The position numbers and the translations under genes were made by a program. Below are positions 56,290 to 61,760 of a DNA stretch of 64,000 bases, in pieces. Positions within the stretch are counted from its first letter, which is position 1. Every line of letters begins with the position of its first letter. Origin of the DNA: an uncultured Flavobacteriaceae bacterium (lineage in GTDB: Bacteria > Bacteroidota > Bacteroidia > Flavobacteriales > Flavobacteriaceae); the NCBI GenBank assembly GCA_943789305.1, contig CALSTP010000001.1, positions 658,178-722,177 of the forward strand. The letters are read 5' to 3'. Below the pieces are notes generated by a model. It searched no databases and was not told the DNA's origin. It saw nothing but the letters and a program-made list of their open reading frames with translations.

Positions 56290-56320
56290 TTTGGAGAGGT
56301 CGAAAAAAGTATTAAATTTG
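56290..56320 (+). promoter_or_regulatory. Bacteroidota-type promoter of tRNA-His
   Basis: TTTG (56290-56293) and TAAATTTG (56313-56320) are 19 nt apart, the best match to the sigma-A consensus in the window. The tRNA starts 11 nt downstream. Confidence 0.75.
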
Positions 56321-56331
56321 CCGCACAAACG

Positions 56332-56405
56332 GTGGTTGTAGCTCAGTTGGTTAGAGCGCCTGATTGTGGTTCAGGAGGTCGGCGGTTCGAGACCGCTCTT
56401 CCACC
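56332..56405 (+). tRNA. tRNA-His (anticodon GTG)
   Basis: The 74-nt tRNA has the extra G (G-1) at 56331, D arm GCTC...GAGC, anticodon loop TTGTGGT with GTG, and T arm GGCGG-TTCGAGA-CCGCT. The acceptor arm GTGGTTG against CTTCCAC leaves two apparent U-U mismatches in the middle; this may be a lineage trait. CCA is not encoded. Confidence 0.93.
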
Positions 56406-56410
56406 CTTAT

Positions 56411-56442
56411 AAAGAGATAGTTAATGCTGTCTCTTTTTTTTT
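56411..56442 (+). terminator. Rho-independent terminator after tRNA-His
   Basis: AAAGAGATAG pairs with CTGTCTCTTT (10 bp, one G-U) around TTAATG, followed by more T residues. Confidence 0.88.
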
Positions 56443-56943
56443 AGGGTAACAAATGGGGTAACGAATCATTCTATTTTCTTGACAGTTCACTTCTAAATTT
56501 ATAGTACTCAATTGGCTTTACTCTTTGTCTTTTAATTTAAAAGAAGTAACTGAAACTAATGAAGAGGATATGCCAATGATTTAGTAGACATAGCTTGTAA
56601 AAAACGAACACTTTAAGCCTGTATTCAACAATCTAGAATAAAAAATAAACTGTTTTATTTATTTGTTAAAGTTAATTAGTGCTGTTTTACATCTAAAAAA
56701 GCAGCTTATAAATGTTTAAACTTATTAATAGTTTGATTTATGATTTAGTTATTTAGTTTAGAGTTTTAATTTAAAATATTTAGGAGTAATTTTAAGTATC
56801 TAATTAACCTCCTCCCACCAAAGGTACAACACAACACCCACTAAAGTCAAGCTGTTTTTATTTTAGTTATTGAACATAATTAGTTAATAACACATCTCCA
56901 TTAATACTTAAAAAGACCTGAATCACTGAAGATGATATACCTG
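56443..56943. other. Gene-free decayed segment downstream of tRNA-His
   Basis: No ORF of useful length is present on either strand and the DNA is very AT-rich. It begins with the near-tandem GGGTAACAAATG/GGGTAACGAATC (56444-56467). On the minus strand a short open stretch reads KRQRVKPIEYYKFRSELSRK before a stop, with an upstream stop close by; it is too short to call. The segment looks like degraded accessory DNA beside a tRNA, a common insertion site, but no integrase is recognisable. Confidence 0.5.
56444..56467. repeat. Near-tandem 12-bp repeat adjoining the tRNA-His terminator
   Basis: GGGTAACAAATG and GGGTAACGAATC are adjacent with two differences. Given the tRNA next door, they may be integrase arm or attachment-site leftovers; this is inference. 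Confidence 0.4.
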
Positions 56944-57039
56944 TTATTGAACTGTAATAGTTCCATACATCCCATTGTGAGCTGAACATTGGTAGTAATA
57001 TGTTCCAGCCGTTGCCGGTGTCCAAGTTACGATTCCGTT
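56944..57039 (-). pseudogene. C-terminal remnant of a cupredoxin-domain protein
   Basis: The minus strand reads NGIVTWTPATAGTYYYQCSAHNGMYGTI... to TAA (56944-56946). The Cys-x2-His-x2-Met spacing in QCSAHNGM is the type 1 copper ligand set of plastocyanin-like domains. Only about 31 codons remain. Upstream, at about 57040, the reading continues into the antisense of the lipoprotein signal sequence, where it no longer resembles a cupredoxin. This is a truncated tail, not a working gene. Confidence 0.65.
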
Positions 57040-57040
57040 T

Positions 57041-57337
57041 ACGAAACGTTTTATATTATTATTTTCAATTTTGATTATTACTACTTCCTGCTCCGGAGAC
57101 GATGATGGAGGGACAGGTGACTGCTTAGTTTGTGATAAAGCATATTTAAAAACTTATGATAATGGTGAACTTGTATCAACTCAAGAATTAACTTGGGAAG
57201 AAAATTTGGTGATTTTAGGCTTAGACGGTTTCTGTGTGGGTACTGATCTTTATAGGGAAACAACAATCAACAAAGCAATGCTCGAGGTTTATAAAGTTCA
57301 ATATGAAAATGAAAGTTCTAATTGTTATTTTAATTAA
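57041..57337 (+). pseudogene. Small lipoprotein with lost or ACG start codon
   Basis: From 57041 the frame reads (T)KRFILLFSILIITTSCSGDD, a complete lipoprotein signal peptide with Cys at about 17 followed by acidic residues, as in Bacteroidota surface lipoproteins. The codon where ATG belongs is ACG. The track start at 57071 is a TTG inside the signal peptide and would destroy it. The 98-codon product contains further Cys residues (GDCLVCDKAY, DGFCVGT, SSNCYFN). Either ACG is used inefficiently or the gene is dead after a rearrangement at about 57040. Its family is unknown. Confidence 0.55.
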
Positions 57338-57431
57338 TAGATCAGAACCCCAGCATCCAAAAAAATATTTTAACTAAACCTATTTTAATATCATTCATTT
57401 TTTGATTGTAATTTAAATTCATTCTTAAAGA

Positions 57432-57439
57432 TAACTTTG
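57432..57439 (+). promoter_or_regulatory. -7 element upstream of the Cys-rich mini-protein
   Basis: TAACTTTG matches TAnnTTTG, 24 nt before ATG 57464. It is followed by ATTTAGATTAA, similar to one half of the palindromes at 57788 and 57859. Confidence 0.4.
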
Positions 57440-57463
57440 GTAATTTAGATTAAAATTAATGCT

Positions 57464-57691
57464 ATGATTCAATCCACAAATGCATGTATTAATTGTGAAA
57501 ACTTAACAGCAGAAATAAATTGTTCTGTTCATAACCTAACTACAGAACTAGATAATGTATGCGACGATCACAATTTCAAAAGAACAATAACAAGAAATTC
57601 AAGTTGTAATAACTGTAATCATTACAAAGCTGTGGGTTGTCCTAATCCTACTTCAGCTTCCGACGGAATGCTTTGCTTTTCGTGGTCATAG
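57464..57691 (+). CDS. Cys-rich mini-protein, possible metal binder, 75 aa
   Basis: No family is recognised. The 75-residue protein has 9 Cys in paired spacing: CINC (8-11), CSVH (20-23), CDDH (33-36), CNNC (48-51) plus NHYKAVGC (near 59) and a Cys near the end. CxxC and CxxH pairs suggest a zinc ribbon or another metal-binding fold. There is no signal peptide. A promoter-like -7 and a strong terminator enclose it as a single unit just upstream of the iron locus. A role in metal sensing or storage is only a guess. Confidence 0.6.
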   Translation: MIQSTNACINCENLTAEINCSVHNLTTELDNVCDDHNFKRTITRNSSCNNCNHYKAVGCPNPTSASDGMLCFSWS

Positions 57692-57710
57692 CCCAAAAAT
57701 ACTTTTTAAA

Positions 57711-57742
57711 AAAAAGGGTCAATAAAAATTGACCCTTTTTTT
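57711..57742 (+). terminator. Rho-independent terminator after the Cys-rich mini-protein
   Basis: AAAAAGGGTCAAT pairs perfectly with ATTGACCCTTTTT (13 bp) around AAAA, followed by T residues. Confidence 0.92.
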
Positions 57743-57764
57743 ATATCCAATGGTCAATAATTCT

Positions 57765-57772
57765 TATATTTG
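57765..57772 (+). promoter_or_regulatory. Second, upstream -7-like element of the DUF4856 locus
   Basis: TATATTTG matches TAnnTTTG but lacks a TTG at -33. It lies upstream of the first palindrome and may be a minor promoter. Confidence 0.3.
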
Positions 57773-57787
57773 CGGTAATTTTAATCG

Positions 57788-57810
57788 TTATTTTAAATTA
57801 ATCTAAATAA
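57788..57810. promoter_or_regulatory. Palindromic operator-like box 1 upstream of the DUF4856 iron locus
   Basis: The 23-bp imperfect palindrome runs TTATTT...AAATAA. Its reverse complement is identical to box 2 at 22 of 23 positions. The 16-bp arm AATTAATCTAAATAAG (57796-57811) recurs exactly inverted at 57858-57873. It ends directly before the -33 region of the promoter. The A/T palindrome with AGATTAATT-like core is compatible with a Fur-type repressor site; that assignment is inference. Confidence 0.65.
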
Positions 57811-57813
57811 GTT

Positions 57814-57845
57814 TTGGGTTTTACTTATTTATTAGTTTATATTTG
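57814..57845 (+). promoter_or_regulatory. Promoter of the DUF4856-imelysin-HTTM-TonB receptor locus
   Basis: TTG (57814-57816) and TATATTTG (57838-57845) are 21 nt apart, lying exactly between the two palindromic boxes. Transcription would start near 57852, inside the span between the boxes. Confidence 0.65.
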
Positions 57846-57858
57846 TTCAAAATAATTC

Positions 57859-57881
57859 TTATTTAGATTAATTAAAAATAA
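57859..57881. promoter_or_regulatory. Palindromic operator-like box 2, overlapping the 5' leader
   Basis: The 23-bp imperfect palindrome starts TTATTTAGATTAATT and ends 6 nt before ATG 57888. It is the inverted near-copy of box 1. A repressor bound here would cover the start site and leader. Confidence 0.65.
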
Positions 57882-57887
57882 TATAAA

Positions 57888-59135
57888 ATGACAAAAATGT
57901 ATTTATTTATATTACCGCTGCTACTTTTTAACTGTACTAAAACAGAAATTGAAGAAGTCATTAAAGAAGTCGAAGTAGAACGAATCGTAACAAATACCGT
58001 AATTGAGACGGTAACGGTAACCAGCACTGTAGTAATTGCACCAGAGGAGTATTCCTTTACACGAAATGGTGTATCTACAGTTTACTACACTGGGCAAGCT
58101 GCACGTTTGAAGATGGCTACCGAACTGAAATCAGCTATGAATAATCTTTCTTCAACCCAAATTGGGATAGATAAAATGTTTAATCAAGGAAAAGGGTTTA
58201 GCGACTCTTCTTTAGATGCCTCAGGAAAAAAAGTTGGAAATAAAACTGCCGCCTCTCCTATTGCATCTGCTACAGTAAAACCCCTGTTTGACGAATGGAT
58301 AACTGAATTTACATCTGTAGTCATTCCTGCTATAAATAATGACATAACAGCATCTTCAGGTATAGATGGATCATATACAGAGGCAGATGGATCACGAACA
58401 GTAAAAGTGAATGCTAAAGGATTTGAATTAAATCAAATTTTTTCGAAAGGATTAATAGGAGCTTTACAAGTAGATCAAATTGTCAATGGATACCTCTCTT
58501 TTTCAAAACTTGATGGTGCAAGACAAGATCATGAAGATGATGTTTACGCCTATACCTATCCTGGCCAAGCTGAACCCTCTATTACCAAAATGGAACATTA
58601 TTGGGATGAAGGATTTGGTTATTTGCAAGGCCTAGATAATCAATTTGCATCGGGTCTCGGTGATCCCTCTACAGGAAAAGATACGGCTAATTTAAATTAT
58701 TATCTAAATAAAGTCAACAAACAAACCAATGAAGCAGGAATAACTGATCGCATATACAAGGCATTCACAATTGGAAGAGCAGCAATTACTGCTAAGGACT
58801 ATGATGAGCGAGATCGTCAAGCAACAATTATTGCCTCAGAACTTTCTAAAGTTATTGGCTACAAAGCTCAATCTTACTTGAGAGACGCTGCTGAAGATAT
58901 CGAAAATGGAGATTGGGCGGATGCATTACATGCTTTGTCTGAAGCTTATGGATTCATATTGGGGTTACAATTTACTAAAGCTACAGATGGAGCTCCTTAC
59001 CTAACTAATCAAGGGGTTAACGAACTACTCAATGAACTATCTGCTGGGACAGGTGGATTTTGGGAAAGAACTCCTGATGAATTAACAGCTATGGCTGACC
59101 AATTAGAACAAATTACGGGTTTAAGCTCAGAATAA
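57888..59135 (+). CDS. DUF4856 lipoprotein, first gene of putative iron locus
   Basis: The 415-residue protein has a lipoprotein signal (YLFILPLLLFNCTKTE, Cys at about 16). A Glu/Val-rich stretch follows (about 20-48), possibly a coiled spacer. The helical domain beginning EEYSFTRNGVSTVYYTGQ is the DUF4856 signature, and a YAYTYPGQAEPSITKMEHYWDEGFGY segment recalls imelysin-like helical proteins. It sits in the order DUF4856, imelysin, HTTM, TonB receptor, an arrangement I associate with Bacteroidota iron uptake. Regulated by the flanking palindromes, by inference. Confidence 0.78.
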   Translation: MTKMYLFILPLLLFNCTKTEIEEVIKEVEVERIVTNTVIETVTVTSTVVIAPEEYSFTRNGVSTVYYTGQAARLKMATELKSAMNNLSSTQIGIDKMFNQGKGFSDSSLDASGKKVGNKTAASPIASATVKPLFDEWITEFTSVVIPAINNDITASSGIDGSYTEADGSRTVKVNAKGFELNQIFSKGLIGALQVDQIVNGYLSFSKLDGARQDHEDDVYAYTYPGQAEPSITKMEHYWDEGFGYLQGLDNQFASGLGDPSTGKDTANLNYYLNKVNKQTNEAGITDRIYKAFTIGRAAITAKDYDERDRQATIIASELSKVIGYKAQSYLRDAAEDIENGDWADALHALSEAYGFILGLQFTKATDGAPYLTNQGVNELLNELSAGTGGFWERTPDELTAMADQLEQITGLSSE

Positions 59136-59149
59136 ACAAAGAAAACACC

Positions 59150-59179
59150 TAACCTAGCAAGTTCATCCTTGCTAGGTTA
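59150..59179. other. Strong intergenic hairpin between DUF4856 and imelysin genes
   Basis: TAACCTAGCAAG pairs perfectly with CTTGCTAGGTTA (12 bp) around a 6-nt loop (TTCATC). No T-run follows, so it is more likely an mRNA processing or stabilising element that sets differing levels of the two lipoproteins than a full terminator. Confidence 0.7.
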
Positions 59180-59203
59180 ATATTAGTAAACGTAAAGAAA
59201 AAA

Positions 59204-60361
59204 ATGAAGAAATCAATCTATTTCAAACTTGTAATACTATTATTGATTTTTCAGGGCTGTTCGGGTGATTCAGATACAATCGAAATCATTGAAAAAACTG
59301 ATCAATCAAATGTGAGCGACAACAACAGCAAGTCCACAGCTGAATTTGATCGTTCAAGCATGCTCAGTTTTTGGGCAGATAGCATCATACTCCCTTCAAT
59401 AATTGGTTTTGAAAATGAATTGAATATCTTCAATGAAAATGTAGCAAATTTTACCGCTAACCCAAATGCAAATAACCTATCGCTGTTGCGTGAGCAATGG
59501 CTGACGACTTACAAAAAATGGCAATACGTTGAAATGTTTGATATGGGCGTTGCTGAAGAAATTTTTTTTAAAAATCGGATGAATATTTTCCCGGCCAATG
59601 TAGAACGCATAGAACGTAATATCAAAAATCAAAAATTTAATTTTGACGAATCAGCAAATTTTGCAGCTCAGGGATTCACAGCTCTCGATTATTTGTTGTT
59701 TGGTGTTGAACAGGAAGATGATACAATCCTTACAAAATATTCCGATTCGAGTTTAAATTACGATGACTATTTGATTCAGGTTACATCAAAAATGCTAGAG
59801 CTAACTGTTTTAGTAAAAGCACAATGGGAAGGTGATTATAGAGATAGTTTTGTGCAATCAACCGACAACAATGCAACCTCAAGTATCAACATGATGCTCA
59901 ATGACTTTGTCTATTACTTCGAAAAAGGATATCGTGCGAACAAGTTTGGAATTCCTGCAGGTGTTTTTTCTGGAGGTCCACTCCCAAATAGAGTTGAAGC
60001 CTATCATGGTGAAATGTACTCAAAAATCCTCTCACTTGAAGCCACTACTGCGATCGAAAACTTCTTCAATGGAATTGCTTACAATGACCCTGAAACTTTA
60101 GGACCAAGCATAAAAGATTATCTTGATTTTGTAGAGTCAGGTTTGGCTGAAAGACTCAGCGAACGCATTAACGAAAAACTGCAAGGCGGACGAACAAAAA
60201 TTAACGAGTTAAACACGAATTTCATAAAACAGATTGAAGATAACAATACCTCAATGCTCCATACCTACGATGCAATTCAGAGTACGGTTATTCTATTCAA
60301 GGTAGACATGCTTCAAAAACTCAATGTAAGTGTCGATTATGCTGATGCAGATGGCGATTAA
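59204..60361 (+). CDS. Imelysin-like (M75 family) lipoprotein
   Basis: The 385-residue lipoprotein (ILLLIFQGCSGDSD, Cys at about 19) has an imelysin/ICMP-like helical domain with LREQWLTTYKKWQYVEMFDMG (about 98-118). GFTALDYLLFGVEQ (about 160-173) stands where imelysins carry GxHxxE; here the His and Glu are Thr and Asp-Tyr. FGIPAGVFSGGPLPNRVEAYHG (about 248-269) is also conserved in the family. Members are iron-regulated and bind iron or haem-related ligands at the outer surface. The changed motif suggests altered metal contact. HTTM follows 22 nt later. Confidence 0.85.
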   Translation: MKKSIYFKLVILLLIFQGCSGDSDTIEIIEKTDQSNVSDNNSKSTAEFDRSSMLSFWADSIILPSIIGFENELNIFNENVANFTANPNANNLSLLREQWLTTYKKWQYVEMFDMGVAEEIFFKNRMNIFPANVERIERNIKNQKFNFDESANFAAQGFTALDYLLFGVEQEDDTILTKYSDSSLNYDDYLIQVTSKMLELTVLVKAQWEGDYRDSFVQSTDNNATSSINMMLNDFVYYFEKGYRANKFGIPAGVFSGGPLPNRVEAYHGEMYSKILSLEATTAIENFFNGIAYNDPETLGPSIKDYLDFVESGLAERLSERINEKLQGGRTKINELNTNFIKQIEDNNTSMLHTYDAIQSTVILFKVDMLQKLNVSVDYADADGD

Positions 60362-60383
60362 ATCATAAAATTTAAAAGTAAAA

Positions 60384-61760
60384 GTGTTTAAAAGTTATCT
60401 AAACGAATCCAAAATACACCCGGCCCCTTTGGCTGTCTTTAGAATTCTTTTTGGATCCTTGATGCTAACTACCCTCATTCGTTTTTGGGCAAATGGATGG
60501 ATTCATACACTTTATATTGAGCCAGAATTTCACTTTAAATACTATGGATTTTCTTGGGTAACTGATTTCGGAAATTACACCTATTTACTTTATGTGATTT
60601 GCATCATATCTTCAATAGGAATTATTTTGGGATATCGCTACAGACTATCCATTTTCTTGCTTTTTCTTCTTTTTACTTATACGGAACTCATTGATAAAAC
60701 AACCTATCTCAATCATTACTACTTCACAAGCTGTATTGCACTCTTACTCTGTTTTCTTCCCGCCGCACATTATTTCTCATTAGATGCATTGAAAAAGAAA
60801 AAAACAATTGAAGCTATTCCATCTTGGATGGTTGATGGCATTAAACTCTTTTTGTGTATTGTTTATTTTTACGCGGGAATTGCAAAAATTAATTCGGATT
60901 GGTTAATCGAAGCACAACCACTTTCAATATGGTTAACCTCAAAATACGATATCCCCTTAATTGGTGAGTTACTAAAGTACAAATTGATACACTACACAGC
61001 AAGCTGGTCAGGAATGCTGTATGATGTGTTTATCTCTTTTTTTCTCCTATACCCTAAAACTCGTAAAATTGCTTTTCTTTTTGTGCTTCTGTTCCACATA
61101 ATGACAAAGGTCTTTTTTCCTTCAATAGGAATGTTTCCATTCATCATGATCTTCGGAGCCACAATATTTTTTGATGTGAAATGGCATAAAAACATACTTC
61201 TTCATCTCCATTATTTAGGTATAAAATTGACTCAAAAGTTTGATTTTTTAAAGTCTAAATTAACTTCAAAAAAATCCATCACTTTATTTAAGCCAAAAAA
61301 ACATGTCCTTCCAATATTTCTCACTTTCTTTTTTATTCAACTGCTTTTACCGTTTCGTTATTTCGCTTATCCAGGAGAATTATTTTGGAATGAACAAGGC
61401 TATCGTTTTTCATGGCGTGTTATGCTTATGGAAAAGAAGGGGTACACCACTTTTAAAATAAAAGATAGCGTTAGTCAAAAAACTTTTTATGTAGATAATA
61501 CTGATTTTCTTACACCGTTCCAAGAGCGGCAAATGAGTTTTCAACCAGATTTTATTCTAGAGTATGCACACTATTTAGCTGATCATTTTGAAAACCAAGG
61601 TCATCAAAACATACAAGTTTTTACCGATAGTTTTGTAGCATTGAATGGGCGTCCAAGCCAGAGATTCATTGATCCTAGTACAGATCTTTCAAAAGAAATA
61701 GAATCATTTAAACACAAAAAATGGGTACTTCCCTTAGAAGATGAAATATACGGTTTGTAG
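60384..61760 (+). CDS. HTTM / vitamin K-dependent gamma-carboxylase-like membrane protein
   Basis: The 458-residue protein starts at GTG 60384 (MFKSYLNESKIHPAPLAVFRILFG), with several transmembrane helices across residues 15-300 and a C-terminal soluble part. DKTTYLNHYYF (about 104-114) resembles the NH-containing segment around the active-site His of human GGCX, and FYAGIAKINSDWL (about 162-174) resembles the AGxKKLDADW segment carrying its catalytic Lys (here about Lys168). HTTM proteins occur widely in bacteria without known activity. Placement between imelysin and a TonB receptor suggests an envelope modification or uptake step. Confidence 0.82.
   Translation: MFKSYLNESKIHPAPLAVFRILFGSLMLTTLIRFWANGWIHTLYIEPEFHFKYYGFSWVTDFGNYTYLLYVICIISSIGIILGYRYRLSIFLLFLLFTYTELIDKTTYLNHYYFTSCIALLLCFLPAAHYFSLDALKKKKTIEAIPSWMVDGIKLFLCIVYFYAGIAKINSDWLIEAQPLSIWLTSKYDIPLIGELLKYKLIHYTASWSGMLYDVFISFFLLYPKTRKIAFLFVLLFHIMTKVFFPSIGMFPFIMIFGATIFFDVKWHKNILLHLHYLGIKLTQKFDFLKSKLTSKKSITLFKPKKHVLPIFLTFFFIQLLLPFRYFAYPGELFWNEQGYRFSWRVMLMEKKGYTTFKIKDSVSQKTFYVDNTDFLTPFQERQMSFQPDFILEYAHYLADHFENQGHQNIQVFTDSFVALNGRPSQRFIDPSTDLSKEIESFKHKKWVLPLEDEIYGL

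Noticed and set aside
56477-56540. Minus-strand peptide KRQRVKPIEYYKFRSELSRK as an integrase tail
   Set aside because: About 20 codons only, closed by stops on both sides, and no recombinase motif can be seen.
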